Shown in pieces: positions 47,172 to 57,192 of a DNA stretch of 64,000 bases (the first letter of the stretch is position 1; every line of letters starts with the position of its first letter). Source of the stretch: Bacillota bacterium (GTDB taxonomy: Bacteria; Bacillota; Limnochordia; Limnochordales; DUMU01); assembly GCA_012839805.1 (NCBI GenBank), contig DUMU01000005.1, positions 95,807 to 159,806 of the forward strand, read 5' to 3'. The notes beneath the pieces are model-generated. The model was given only the letters and a program-made list of their open reading frames with translations. It was not told where the DNA came from and did not search any database. Both the position numbers and the translations under genes were made by a program.

Positions 47172-49445
47172 GTGCCGAAGCTCGTCATCGTGGAGTCACC
47201 GGCTAAAGCAAAGACGATCGGGAAGGTTCTCGGGCGCGGCTTTCGAGTGAAGGCTTCGCTCGGTCACGTCCGTGACTTGCCGAAGAGCCAGTTCGGAGTG
47301 GACGTGGCTCGGGGCTTCGAACCGAAGTACATCACCATCCGGGGAAAAGGCCCCATCCTCGAGGAACTGCGGGAGGCGGCGCGGGAGGCGGACCGGGTAT
47401 ACCTGGCCACCGACCCCGACCGGGAAGGGGAGGCCATCTCGTGGCATCTTGCCCAGGTACTGGGCCTTCCCCTGGATGAGCCGAGCCGGATCGAGTTCCA
47501 CGAGATAACTCCTCGCGCGGTCAAGGCGGCTCTCGCCCATCCCCGGCCGGTGGACATGCGGCGAGTCGATGCCCAGCAAGCCCGGCGGATTCTCGACCGC
47601 CTGGTCGGGTATGAGCTGAGCCCGCTTCTTTGGGAGAAGGTGAAGCCGGGCTTGAGTGCGGGTCGGGTGCAATCCGTCGCCTTGCGTCTGATCGTGGATC
47701 GGGAGCGGGAGATCGAAGCCTTCCAACCGGAAGAATACTGGACCATCAGCGTGGAGCTGTCGGAGGGCACGAAGAGCTTCCCGGCGGAAGTAGTAAAGCG
47801 CGAGGGCAAGAAGCTGTCGTTGCACACCGAGGAAGAGGTCAAACCGGTGGTGGCCGAACTCCAAGGAGTTTCCTACCGGGTGGCCAGGGTGGAACAGCGG
47901 GAACGGCTTCGGTACCCGGCTCCCCCTTTTACCACCAGCACGCTGCAACAAGAGGCTTCCCGCCGGCTGGGTTTCTCGGCACGGCGCACCATGGACGTCG
48001 CCCAGCAGCTCTATGAGGGATTGTCCTTAGGAGAGTTGGGTCCCGTCGGTCTTATCACTTATATGCGCACGGATTCGGTACGGATCGCACCCGAAGCCCA
48101 GGCCGAAGCAGCGGAGTATGTGAAAGAAAAGATGGGGTCGGAGTACGTACCCGTAAAGCCTCCGCAATATCGCAATCGCCCCGGAGCGCAGGCAGCTCAC
48201 GAGGCCATCCGTCCTACTTCGGTCAGGCGTACCCCGGAGGCGGTCAAGCCGTACCTTAAGCGAGACCAATACCGCCTTTACCGGCTGATTTGGGAGCGGT
48301 TCCTGGCCAGCCAGATGAGCCCGGCGGTGTACGATCAGGTTACGGCCGAGATCGTGGCCGGGCCCTACACCTTGCGAGCCAGCGGCATGGTGATGAAGTT
48401 TCCCGGGTTCACCGCCGTGTATACGCAGGCGCGCGGTGAAAGCTTGGAAGAGGGGGGCGGAGACGAAGGCGGCGAGGGCAACGGGAGGGCGGAGCTCGGC
48501 CCTGGGGGGCTCGAGCCACTGGGGTCAGATGGGGGCGACCGGGACGCGGAGGGCGCGGACGGTTCGACCGAACGGCCTCTGGCCCCTGATGAGCTGGCCG
48601 CCGAGGGCAGGCGACTCCCTCCCCTCGTGGAGAATCAGGAACTCACTTTGCTTAAGATCAACCCGGAACAACATTTCACCCAGCCGCCGCCTCGCTACAG
48701 CGAAGCCACTCTCATCAAGGCCTTGGAGGAGAAGGGCATCGGACGGCCGAGTACTTATGCGCCCATCCTCGAAACGATCCGGCAACGGGACTACGTCGAA
48801 CTGGTCGAACGGCGTTTCCGCCCGACCCGGCTCGGGATCATCGTGGTCGACCTTCTGAAAGAATACTTTCCTAATGTGGTCGACATCGGTTTTACGGCCC
48901 AGATGGAAAGCGAGCTGGACCGGATCGAGGAAGGCCAGGAGGATTGGCGTACGGTAGTTGAACGTTTCTACGAGCCCTTCTCTCGCGAGCTCACCCAGGC
49001 CCGAGCTAAGCTGCAGGCAGTTCAGGTACCGGAAGAGGTCACCGATGCTCGTTGCCAGGTTTGCGGCCGGCCCATGGTGGTCCGGCGCGGCCGCTTCGGC
49101 AAGTTCCTCGCCTGCTCGGGTTATCCCGAGTGCCGGTACACGCAGCCCCTGCGTAAAGAGGTCGGGGTGACCTGCCCCCGGTGTGGGAGGCCCCTGGTGG
49201 AACGGCGTTCCCGCAAGGGCCGGGTGTTCTACGGCTGCTCCGGATACCCGGAGTGCGATTTCACGGTTTGGGACCGGCCGGTTCGCCTTTGTCCCCGGTG
49301 CGGGCAGGTGATGGTCCGCCGGGGGCGTCAAGCGGTGGCCGTTTGCAGCAATAGAGATTGTGGCTACCATGAACCGTTGACCGGCCGGCCGGAGGAGGCG
49401 GTATCGGTTGCAGGCAGGCAAGAGAGCCCCGGCCCGCAGACCTGA
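47172..49445 (+). CDS. topA: DNA topoisomerase I
   Basis: LVIVESPAKAKTIGKVLG, TDPDREGEAISWHLA, GLITYMRTDSVRI, three C-terminal Cys4 ribbons. Confidence 0.95.
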   Translation: MPKLVIVESPAKAKTIGKVLGRGFRVKASLGHVRDLPKSQFGVDVARGFEPKYITIRGKGPILEELREAAREADRVYLATDPDREGEAISWHLAQVLGLPLDEPSRIEFHEITPRAVKAALAHPRPVDMRRVDAQQARRILDRLVGYELSPLLWEKVKPGLSAGRVQSVALRLIVDREREIEAFQPEEYWTISVELSEGTKSFPAEVVKREGKKLSLHTEEEVKPVVAELQGVSYRVARVEQRERLRYPAPPFTTSTLQQEASRRLGFSARRTMDVAQQLYEGLSLGELGPVGLITYMRTDSVRIAPEAQAEAAEYVKEKMGSEYVPVKPPQYRNRPGAQAAHEAIRPTSVRRTPEAVKPYLKRDQYRLYRLIWERFLASQMSPAVYDQVTAEIVAGPYTLRASGMVMKFPGFTAVYTQARGESLEEGGGDEGGEGNGRAELGPGGLEPLGSDGGDRDAEGADGSTERPLAPDELAAEGRRLPPLVENQELTLLKINPEQHFTQPPPRYSEATLIKALEEKGIGRPSTYAPILETIRQRDYVELVERRFRPTRLGIIVVDLLKEYFPNVVDIGFTAQMESELDRIEEGQEDWRTVVERFYEPFSRELTQARAKLQAVQVPEEVTDARCQVCGRPMVVRRGRFGKFLACSGYPECRYTQPLRKEVGVTCPRCGRPLVERRSRKGRVFYGCSGYPECDFTVWDRPVRLCPRCGQVMVRRGRQAVAVCSNRDCGYHEPLTGRPEEAVSVAGRQESPGPQT

Positions 49446-50457
49446 GGCCGCGGCGGATAGGTTCTGGCGGGAGCAACTGGAGCGCTTCCTCACCAGCCTG
49501 GCGGCGAGAAGCTACGCGCCGGGAACGATAGCCGGATACCGGCGGGATCTATGCGAATACCTGGATTTCGTGGCGGAGCTTCCCGGCCAAGCCTCCCCGG
49601 CCGAGCGGGAAGCTTGCCGCTCCTTCCTCGCTTCCCTTTACGAACGGGGGTTGTCGCCCGCTTCGGCGGCCCGGAAACTGGCGGCGATCCGATCGTTCCT
49701 TTCGTACCTCGAAGGCCGGGGTGTCATTGGAACGGCGCCGGCCCGAAACGTGGCCAGCCCCCGGAAAGAGCGCCCGCTGCCCCGTGTCCTTTCCCGTTCT
49801 CGCGTGCAACAGGTGCTCGAGGTGGGAGCGGGAGGTGACTCACCGTTGCTGCTGCGGGACCAGGCCATGCTGGAGCTCCTCTATAGCTCGGGGCTGCGGG
49901 TGAGTGAACTGGTTTCGCTGCGCCCCAGTGACGTGGATTGGCAGCACGCCCGGCTCCGGGTGGAAGGGAAAGGGAAAAAGGTAAGGGTGGTGCCGGTCGG
50001 GGATCCGGCCCTCGAGGCCCTGGAGCGGTATATGACACGAGGCCGCCCAGCGCTGCTGCCCCACGAGAGGATTAACGCGGCCGAGGGCGCGGGCAAAGCC
50101 GGGGTAGCAGGCGAGCTGCCGCTCTTTCTCAGCCGCCGGGGGGGAAGGCTCAGCCCCCGGCGGGTGGAACAGATCGTGGTGAGACGGGCCGGTCCTGGGG
50201 TCAGTCCCCATATGTTCCGTCACTCCTTTGCCACGCATCTCCTGGACGGCGGTGCCGATCTGCGGGCGGTCCAAGAGATGCTGGGACATGCGAGCCTCGG
50301 AACGACCCAGGTCTATACCCATCTCTCGCGCGCCCGGCTTCTTGAGGTCTACCGCCGTTCCCATCCGCGGGCGCGGGGGGCCGGCCCGGGAGACGTGCGG
50401 GGCCGCGATGGGACCGGTCATGGCCGGCAGGGCGACGGAGAGGAGGACCCCGAGTGA
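49408..50457 (+). CDS. xerC: tyrosine recombinase XerC-like
   Basis: [51 protein letters not shown]. Confidence 0.93.
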   Translation: MQAGKRAPARRPEAAADRFWREQLERFLTSLAARSYAPGTIAGYRRDLCEYLDFVAELPGQASPAEREACRSFLASLYERGLSPASAARKLAAIRSFLSYLEGRGVIGTAPARNVASPRKERPLPRVLSRSRVQQVLEVGAGGDSPLLLRDQAMLELLYSSGLRVSELVSLRPSDVDWQHARLRVEGKGKKVRVVPVGDPALEALERYMTRGRPALLPHERINAAEGAGKAGVAGELPLFLSRRGGRLSPRRVEQIVVRRAGPGVSPHMFRHSFATHLLDGGADLRAVQEMLGHASLGTTQVYTHLSRARLLEVYRRSHPRARGAGPGDVRGRDGTGHGRQGDGEEDPE

Positions 50458-50996
50458 GCAGGGATCGGTGGCAGGGAACGACGGTGCTGGCCGTACGCCG
50501 GGACGGCCACGGCGCCATGGGGGGCGACGGCCAGGTCACGCAGAATAACCAATGGATAGTGAAGGGAACGGCGCGTAAGGTGCGCCGGATCTTCCGGGGT
50601 CAGGTGCTGGTGGGCTTTGCGGGCGCCGTAGCCGACGCGTTCGCACTGCTGGAACGCCTGGAAGACCGGCTCGAGCAGCACCATGGGCAATTGGACCGGG
50701 CCGCCATCGAACTGGCCAAGGAGTGGCGGACCGATCGGGTACTGCGCCGTCTGGAGGCACTGCTGGTCGCCATGGATCGGGAGCGACTCTTGCTGATCTC
50801 GGGTAGTGGCGAGATCATCGAACCGGATGACGGGGTGGTGGCTATTGGTTCGGGAGGACCTTACGCTTTAGCGGCTGCTCGGGCCCTCCTGGCCCATACC
50901 TCGTTGCCGGCGAGAACCATCGTGGAACACTCTCTTCGGATAGCCGCCGATATCTGCGTGTTCACCAACCATAACCTGACGGTTGAGGAAGTATGA
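50454..50996 (+). CDS. hslV: ATP-dependent protease peptidase subunit
   Basis: [25 protein letters not shown]...[27 protein letters not shown]. Confidence 0.95.
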   Translation: MSRDRWQGTTVLAVRRDGHGAMGGDGQVTQNNQWIVKGTARKVRRIFRGQVLVGFAGAVADAFALLERLEDRLEQHHGQLDRAAIELAKEWRTDRVLRRLEALLVAMDRERLLLISGSGEIIEPDDGVVAIGSGGPYALAAARALLAHTSLPARTIVEHSLRIAADICVFTNHNLTVEEV

Positions 50997-52429
50997 AGGC
51001 CATGGAGGAGCTCACCCCTTCCAGGATCGTAGCGGAGCTGGACCGTTACATCGTCGGGCAGGCCGAGGCCAAGCGGGCGGTAGCCATTGCCTTGCGAAAC
51101 CGGAGCCGTCGCCAAAAACTCCCGGAACAACTACGAGACGAGGTCATGCCCAAAAATATCCTTATGATCGGACCTACCGGGGTGGGCAAAACGGAGATCG
51201 CCCGGCGGCTCGCTCGTTTGATCGGGGCACCGTTCATAAAGGTGGAGGCCACCAAGTTTACCGAAGTGGGATACGTGGGCCGGGACGTGGACTCAATCAT
51301 ACGTGATCTGGTGGAACGGGCAGTCCGTGAGCTTCGGGAGGCACGAATCGAGCAGGTGGCAGCACAGACCGTGCCGGTGGTGGAGGAACGCCTTTTGGAC
51401 GCTTTGCTCCCGTCCCCTCGGCCCAAGGTGAATTTCCCGGCCCTGGGAGCTCTTTTCGGTATTCCCGGTGCCGGTTACCCGGCGACGCCCGGGGGTGAGC
51501 CGGGCCCGGCGACAGGGAGAGGGACGGAGGTTTCCGGGGAACGGGGTGCCGTCGAACGGCGGGAGGCGCTCCGGGCCCGGCTGCGGGCCGGTGAACTGGA
51601 GAAGGAAATGGTGGAGATCGAGACTAGCGAGAGTTCGCCTCCTTTCTTGCACTTCTTTAGCGGGGCAGGATTAGAGGAAGTTGGTATGGGGCTCCAGGAC
51701 CTTTTTGGCGGGCTCCTTCCCCCGCGGCGCCGGCGCCACCGCGTCAGCGTGGAGCAAGCCCGGCGTCTCCTCACCCGGGAGGAGGCACAGAAGCTGATCA
51801 ACGAGGAGGAGGTAACGGCCGAAGCCATCCGCTGGGTGGAGCAGTCCGGCATTGTCTTCATCGATGAGATCGACAAGGTGGCCGGCCGGGAGGCGACGCA
51901 TGGCCCGGACGTCTCGCGGGAAGGAGTGCAAAGGGACCTCTTGCCGATCGTTGAGGGAACCACGGTGGTAACCAAGTACGGCCCGGTTCGAACCGATCAC
52001 ATCCTCTTCGTAGCTGCGGGGGCCTTCCACGTGAGCAAGCCTTCGGACCTCATACCCGAACTGCAGGGACGGTTTCCGATCCGCGTGGAGCTTCGTGCCC
52101 TCACCCGGGAGGACTTCCGCCGGATCCTCACCGAGCCGGAGAATGCTCTTACCCGGCAGTACCAGGCTCTCCTGGGAGCGGATGGGGTGGAGCTGGAGTT
52201 TACCCCCGACGGTATAGATGCCATTGCCGAAATTGCCTACACCCTCAACGAGCAGACAGAGAACATCGGGGCAAGAAGGCTCTATACCGTTATGGAGAAG
52301 CTCCTCGAAGCGCCTTCTTTCCTTGCTCCGGATCAGCTCAGCGGCAAAGTGGTGGTGGACGCGGCCTACGTTCGCTCTCATCTGGGTGAGCTGGTGGTCA
52401 ACCGTGACCTTGCCCGGTATATCCTTTGA
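50993..52429 (+). CDS. hslU: ATP-dependent protease ATPase subunit
   Basis: [60 protein letters not shown]. Confidence 0.95.
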   Translation: MKAMEELTPSRIVAELDRYIVGQAEAKRAVAIALRNRSRRQKLPEQLRDEVMPKNILMIGPTGVGKTEIARRLARLIGAPFIKVEATKFTEVGYVGRDVDSIIRDLVERAVRELREARIEQVAAQTVPVVEERLLDALLPSPRPKVNFPALGALFGIPGAGYPATPGGEPGPATGRGTEVSGERGAVERREALRARLRAGELEKEMVEIETSESSPPFLHFFSGAGLEEVGMGLQDLFGGLLPPRRRRHRVSVEQARRLLTREEAQKLINEEEVTAEAIRWVEQSGIVFIDEIDKVAGREATHGPDVSREGVQRDLLPIVEGTTVVTKYGPVRTDHILFVAAGAFHVSKPSDLIPELQGRFPIRVELRALTREDFRRILTEPENALTRQYQALLGADGVELEFTPDGIDAIAEIAYTLNEQTENIGARRLYTVMEKLLEAPSFLAPDQLSGKVVVDAAYVRSHLGELVVNRDLARYIL

Positions 52430-52439
52430 GCCGGTTTGC

Positions 52440-52469
52440 CTCGATTTTTCTCGATTTTCCTCGAACGCG
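52440..52469 (+). repeat. 10-bp-period direct repeat CTCGATTTTT/CTCGATTTTC/CTCGAACGCG
   Basis: Read directly; immediately after hslU stop. Confidence 0.7.
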
Positions 52470-52542
52470 GCCTCGCGGCTTTAGCCCCAGCGTATGGCCC
52501 TTTTTGCCCCCGGGGAACAATGCATAAAAACCTACCTGGCCC

Positions 52543-52570
52543 TTGAAACCGGCAGGAAAATGTCGATAAT
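52543..52570 (+). promoter_or_regulatory. candidate motility-operon promoter (TTGAAA-N16-GATAAT; also GTCGATAA, sigma-D/FliA-like -10)
   Basis: AT-rich island in GC-rich sequence upstream of riboswitch. Confidence 0.55.
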
Positions 52571-52679
52571 GTTTTAATAGGGTAGTTGGTAATGAGTGGG
52601 GCTGGAGAACCGTCCCTGGTAACAGCGGGAGATGCCGCCTTTCCGGGACCGGTTACCGGCCCGGCAAAGAGAAGAAAGT

Positions 52680-52797
52680 CATTACGGTCGGCTTCGTCAA
52701 GGGCAAATCTGCCGAAAGGCAGAGACGCAAAGCCACGGGCCTAAGATCCGCGGAGACTAGATGAGACTGCGGGTTATGGCAGCCGGGTTGCCGGGGT
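52680..52797 (+). ncRNA. cyclic di-GMP-I (GEMM-I) riboswitch aptamer upstream of flgB
   Basis: AAGGGCAAA-TCTGCC-GAAA-GGCAGA-GACGCAAAGCCACGGGCCTAAG...TATGGCAGCCGGGTTGCCGGGG; GAAA tetraloop and CCTAAG/TATGG receptor halves. Confidence 0.93.
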
Positions 52798-52808
52798 CGG
52801 CGCGTTCG

Positions 52809-52841
52809 CACCCGAGCGGCGTCGCCGGCTCGGGTGTTTTT
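52809..52841 (+). terminator. intrinsic terminator = riboswitch expression platform
   Basis: CACCCGAGC-GGCGTCGCCG-GCTCGGGTG-TTTTT. Confidence 0.9.
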
Positions 52842-53016
52842 CACCCTCGTCCGAAGGGCTGCACCTATCCTTATCTGCCCAGTGGGTGTACCCTTCGACC
52901 CCTGCACCCGCTTCCTTAAACCGCACGGTTTCTGCCTTCCGTAAGAGCCTGCTGGCCTGCCGCATAAGCCCGGACGGTCGACCGCCGATCCCAGATAGGG
53001 AAGGGGGCTGGCGGAC

Positions 53017-53448
53017 GTGTCGACATCCTTTGCTGCCACCAACCGCGTACTGGCCGACACCCTGGATCGGCTGTGGCTGCGCGAGCAGATCCTCTCGGCG
53101 AACCTCGCCAATGCCGAGACTCCCGGCTATAAGCGCCTGGACCTCGAGTGGACCGCCCCGGCGGCCGAAAGCGAGGGGGAGTCACCTTTCCGGCTGGCTC
53201 TGGCCCGAACCCATGCGCTTCATTTTGGCACGGGCGGTTCGACCGGCCTTGCCGGGACCTCAGCCGGCCGGTCCGTGGCGCGCCTCGTTCGTGACCGGGA
53301 GACGGCGGTACGAAACGACGGTAACAACGTCGACCTCGAACGGGAGATGGTCCTGCTCACCGAGACCAGCCTCTGGTATCAGACCACTTTGGCGATGCTG
53401 GGACGGCGACTGGGCATGCTCCGGAACGTGATCAGAGAAGGGAGGTAA
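53017..53448 (+). CDS. flgB: flagellar basal-body rod protein FlgB
   Basis: REQILSANLANAETPGYKRLDLEW; NNVDLEREMVLLTETSLWYQ. Confidence 0.93.
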   Translation: MSTSFAATNRVLADTLDRLWLREQILSANLANAETPGYKRLDLEWTAPAAESEGESPFRLALARTHALHFGTGGSTGLAGTSAGRSVARLVRDRETAVRNDGNNVDLEREMVLLTETSLWYQTTLAMLGRRLGMLRNVIREGR

Positions 53449-53452
53449 TATC

Positions 53453-53917
53453 ATGGGCCTTTTCGATGCTCTAGCCATCAGCGGTTCTGCGCTCACCGCG
53501 GAGCGACTACGCATGGACGTCATTGCCGACAATCTGGCTAACGCGGAGACTACCCGAAGCGAGACGGGGGGGCCGTACCAGCGGCGTCTCGTCGTCTTCG
53601 CCAGCCGTTCCTTCCCAGCTTTGCTGGATGGTGGCCGGGCGACACCCGGGATGAACCCGGCCGGTAGGCGCCAGGTCGCCGGGCTTGGCGGCGTCCGGGT
53701 CGCCGCCATCGTCAACGATCCGGCTCCGCCCCGCCTGGTTTACAATCCGGGCCACCCGGACGCGGGGCCCGACGGGTACGTGCGGATGCCCAACATCAAC
53801 CCGGTGAGCGAAATGGTGGACCTGCTGGCCGCGAGCCGTGCCTACGAGGCCAACCTGGCGGCCCTGGAAACCACCAAGCAACTGGCCTTGCGTACCCTGG
53901 ACCTTCTGCGCGGATAG
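53453..53917 (+). CDS. flgC: flagellar basal-body rod protein FlgC
   Basis: FDALAISGSALTAERLRMDVIADNLANAETT; YVRMPNINPVSEMVDLLAASRAYEANLAA. Confidence 0.95.
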   Translation: MGLFDALAISGSALTAERLRMDVIADNLANAETTRSETGGPYQRRLVVFASRSFPALLDGGRATPGMNPAGRRQVAGLGGVRVAAIVNDPAPPRLVYNPGHPDAGPDGYVRMPNINPVSEMVDLLAASRAYEANLAALETTKQLALRTLDLLRG

Positions 53918-53939
53918 GGCGCATAGGAGGTAGATCGCC

Positions 53940-54305
53940 GTGTTGACCAAAGAAGCGGTCTCCAATTACCTGGGATTCGTACCGCGTCTATGGCCAGCGG
54001 CCGGATCCGGACCGGAGGAGACGGTGAGCCGGTTGACCGGGGAGGTAGCATCGTTGGCCGGGGCCGGCAGTTCACCAGCTCTTCCTTTCTCCAACGTGCT
54101 TCAGCAGGCCTGGCAACAGTTGAACTCCCTCCATCAGCAGGCCGACGAAGCCGCCCGGAAGGTAGCAACCGGTGACCCGACCGGCCCTACTCTCGCCCAG
54201 GCGGTCCAGCTCACCGAGGAGGCGGCCCTGGCGCTGTCACTCTTCGTAGCCGTCCGTAACCGGGCCCTCGAGGCTTACCAGGAGATTATGCGCATGCCGG
54301 TATGA
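53940..54305 (+). CDS. fliE: flagellar hook-basal body protein FliE
   Basis: Position flgC-fliE-fliF; C-terminal ALSLFVAVRNRALEAYQEIMRMPV. Confidence 0.9.
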   Translation: MLTKEAVSNYLGFVPRLWPAAGSGPEETVSRLTGEVASLAGAGSSPALPFSNVLQQAWQQLNSLHQQADEAARKVATGDPTGPTLAQAVQLTEEAALALSLFVAVRNRALEAYQEIMRMPV

Positions 54306-54414
54306 AAGGTCCGGGGGTGAACCGCCACCGGTGAGCGGGAAACGGGGGCAGAAGTGCTAACCCGCAAGCAACGGCGGGCGAACGGTAGTTAGCAGGAAAG
54401 GGGGGGCGGAGGAC

Positions 54415-56142
54415 GTGGCAGCAAGATGGCGAACCATCATCGAACAGCTGGGCAGAATATGGGGAAGTTTGCCCAAGGCGGCGCGCCTTGCCATTCCCGG
54501 CGTGGTTGGTTTGGTCTTCCTTGCCTTGCTGGTTCTCCCTCGCCTCCTTTCGCCGCCGTTCGAGCCGCTCTTCACCGGTTTATCGGTGGAAGAGGCCGCG
54601 CAAATCGTCTCCTTCCTCCAGGGGAAGAAGGTTCCTTACCGCCTGGCGGCCGGCGGGACCGCCATCCTCGTTCCCGCCGATCAGGTCTACGAGCTCCGGC
54701 TGGAGGTGGCGGGGGCGGGACTGCCGGGTGACAGCGTGGTGGGTTTCGAGCTGCTCAACCAGACCAACCTCGGGCTCACCGATTTCGAGCGCCGTGCCCG
54801 CTACAATTGGGCCTTGCAGGGCGAACTAACGCGTACCATCGAGAAGATGGAGGGGGTCGAGGAAGCCCGGGTCCACCTGGTCATACCCGAGCCCTCGGTC
54901 TTCGTACGTGAGAAAGAACCCCCTTCCGCCTCGGTGTTCGTACGGCTCCGCCCGGGACGTACTCTCAGCCCGGTTCAAGTACGGGCCATCACCACCCTCG
55001 TCTCCCGGAGCGTGGCCGGGCTCAAGGAGAAGGACGTTGCCGTTGTGGACCAGGACGGGCGGCTCCTCACGGCCGGGCTCGATTCGGAAACGGCCGGAGT
55101 GGCCGGTGGGGGGCTTTCCACGGCCGCGGCCAGCGAGCGGCTCGCCCTCACGCGCGAGTTCGAGCGACACGTGGAAGAACGAGTTCGCTCCATGCTCGAG
55201 CAGGTATTCGGCCTGGGCCAGGCAGTGGTGCGAGCCAGCGCCACCCTGGATTTTGACGTCCGAGAGGAGCGCCAGGAGCAGTATGCTCCCCTTCCGGGCA
55301 GTGACCGGGGAGTCCTCCGCTCAGAGCAGGTAGAAAGCGAGTCGTCCAGCAGCACTAACGAACCGGGGGCGGCTGGGGTGCCCGGGGTGAGCAGCAACAT
55401 ACCGGGCTACGCCGCGTTGGCCGCCGAAGCGCTCCCCTCCGCCACCGGTGACCGGAGCCTGGCCATCCGGAATTACGAAGTCAACCGCACCGAATCCTAC
55501 TATGCCCCTGCTCCCGGGCAGATCCGGCGGCTTTCCGTAGCCGTGGTGCTCAATCAGACTCTGGCGCCTCAACTCAGGGCCCAGGTGGAGCAGGCGGTCG
55601 CTTCCGCCGCCGGTATCGATCCCGATCGGGGGGACCAGCTTACCATTGCTACGGTGCCCTTCAGCACCGGGGCTGAACCGGGCGTCGAGACCCAGGCCCC
55701 GCCGGCCCGCCGCTGGGGAACCCTGGAGACGATGGCCCTGCTGCTTTTGGCCGGCATTCTCTTCTTCGTGGCCGGCCTGCTCTTTGCCTGGCGCCGGGCA
55801 AGGCGCCGGGCTCTCGAGCCGGGCGAGGCCTTCAGCGAAGCCCTGGCCCAGGCCAGGGCCACCGGGGAGACGGGAGGGCCCGCGCCGGGAGTGCCTGCCG
55901 GGACGGCGGCGGCTACGCCCGCCGAGGAGGCACGGGTCCCGGCGGGCGTGGTGCCCGGCATCGACCTGTTGGTCGACACCGGGATAGCCCTCGACGAGCA
56001 GGAGCTGAGGCGCCGGCAGCTCCAGGAGCAGGTGGCCCGGTTGGCTCGAGAAGACCCCGAGGGGTTCCTCCGCACGCTGCGCAACTGGCTGGTGGATGAG
56101 GGTACGGCCCGGGGGCGAGGACGTCAGGGCAGTATGCGTTGA
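54415..56142 (+). CDS. fliF: flagellar MS-ring protein FliF
   Basis: LFTGLSVEEAAQIVSFLQGKKVPYRL, ALQGELTRTIEKMEGVEEARVHLVIPE, NYEVNRTESYYAPAPGQIRRLSVAVVLN. Confidence 0.95.
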   Translation: MAARWRTIIEQLGRIWGSLPKAARLAIPGVVGLVFLALLVLPRLLSPPFEPLFTGLSVEEAAQIVSFLQGKKVPYRLAAGGTAILVPADQVYELRLEVAGAGLPGDSVVGFELLNQTNLGLTDFERRARYNWALQGELTRTIEKMEGVEEARVHLVIPEPSVFVREKEPPSASVFVRLRPGRTLSPVQVRAITTLVSRSVAGLKEKDVAVVDQDGRLLTAGLDSETAGVAGGGLSTAAASERLALTREFERHVEERVRSMLEQVFGLGQAVVRASATLDFDVREERQEQYAPLPGSDRGVLRSEQVESESSSSTNEPGAAGVPGVSSNIPGYAALAAEALPSATGDRSLAIRNYEVNRTESYYAPAPGQIRRLSVAVVLNQTLAPQLRAQVEQAVASAAGIDPDRGDQLTIATVPFSTGAEPGVETQAPPARRWGTLETMALLLLAGILFFVAGLLFAWRRARRRALEPGEAFSEALAQARATGETGGPAPGVPAGTAAATPAEEARVPAGVVPGIDLLVDTGIALDEQELRRRQLQEQVARLAREDPEGFLRTLRNWLVDEGTARGRGRQGSMR

Positions 56143-56151
56143 GGAGGAGAG

Positions 56152-57192
56152 GTGAGGAGCATGCGATACGGTAGGGCCTCATTGGGCCGGATCGTGGTCT
56201 CGCGCACCCCGCGCCGCAAGGCGGCCATTGTCCTGCTGGCCGTCGGGAATGAGACCTCCCGCCATCTCCTGCAGCAGCTACCCGAGGACGAGATGGAGAC
56301 GCTGGGTCAGGAGATCGCCGCCCTGGGTGAGGTTGGTCCCGAAGAGACGAAGCAGGTCCTGGAGGAGTTCCTCCGCTTGTACCAGGCGCGCAGCGGCACG
56401 CTGCAGGGAGGTCTCGATTACGCCCAGCGGCTGATGCAAGAGGCTTTCGGCCCCGAGCGGGCCGCGGAGCTCCTCGAACGGATGACGGGGGGCACCGGGA
56501 GCCGGCCCTTCTCGTTCATGCGCCAGACCGATCCCGAGCAGCTCGCCAGCTTCTTCCAGCACGAGCACCCCCAGACCATCGCTCTCGTTCTTGCCTACCT
56601 GCGCCCCGAGCAGGCCGGAGCAGTCCTGTCGGCGCTGCCCCCAAATCTCCAGGGCGAGGTGGCCCTGCGCCTGGCACTGCTGGATCGAGCGTCACCGGAG
56701 GTGTTGGCGGAGGTGGAGGAGGCTTTGCGCCTTCGCTTCCGGGAGGTGGCCACCGGGGATTTCCAGGCCGCCGGCGGAGTCGAGGCCACGGCCGCCATTC
56801 TCAACCGGGTCGACGGCAGCACGGAGAAAAACATCCTGGAGGCGCTGGAAAAGGCCGATCCGGCCCTGGCCGAAGAGGTGAAGCGCCGGCTCTTCGTCTT
56901 CGACGATCTGGTCAACCTGGATGACCGCAGCATCCAGCGGGTTATCCGGGAGGTCGATCCTAAAGAGCTCGCCTTGGCTCTCAAGGGAGCCTCCGAAAGC
57001 GTCCGGGCGACTATCCTGCGCAACATGTCCCGCCGGGCCGCCGAGATGGTGAAAGAAGAGATGGAGTACATGGGTCCGGTCCGCCTGCGGGACGTGGAAA
57101 ACGCGCAGGCGCAGATCGTAGCCGTGGTGCGCCGGCTGGAAGAAGCGGGCGAAGTGATCATCACTGCTGGAGAGGATGAGATCGTTGTCTGA
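56152..57192 (+). CDS. fliG: flagellar motor switch protein FliG
   Basis: FFQHEHPQTIALVLAYLRPEQAGAVLSALP; RLFVFDDLVNLDDRSIQRVIREVD. Confidence 0.95.
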   Translation: MRSMRYGRASLGRIVVSRTPRRKAAIVLLAVGNETSRHLLQQLPEDEMETLGQEIAALGEVGPEETKQVLEEFLRLYQARSGTLQGGLDYAQRLMQEAFGPERAAELLERMTGGTGSRPFSFMRQTDPEQLASFFQHEHPQTIALVLAYLRPEQAGAVLSALPPNLQGEVALRLALLDRASPEVLAEVEEALRLRFREVATGDFQAAGGVEATAAILNRVDGSTEKNILEALEKADPALAEEVKRRLFVFDDLVNLDDRSIQRVIREVDPKELALALKGASESVRATILRNMSRRAAEMVKEEMEYMGPVRLRDVENAQAQIVAVVRRLEEAGEVIITAGEDEIVV

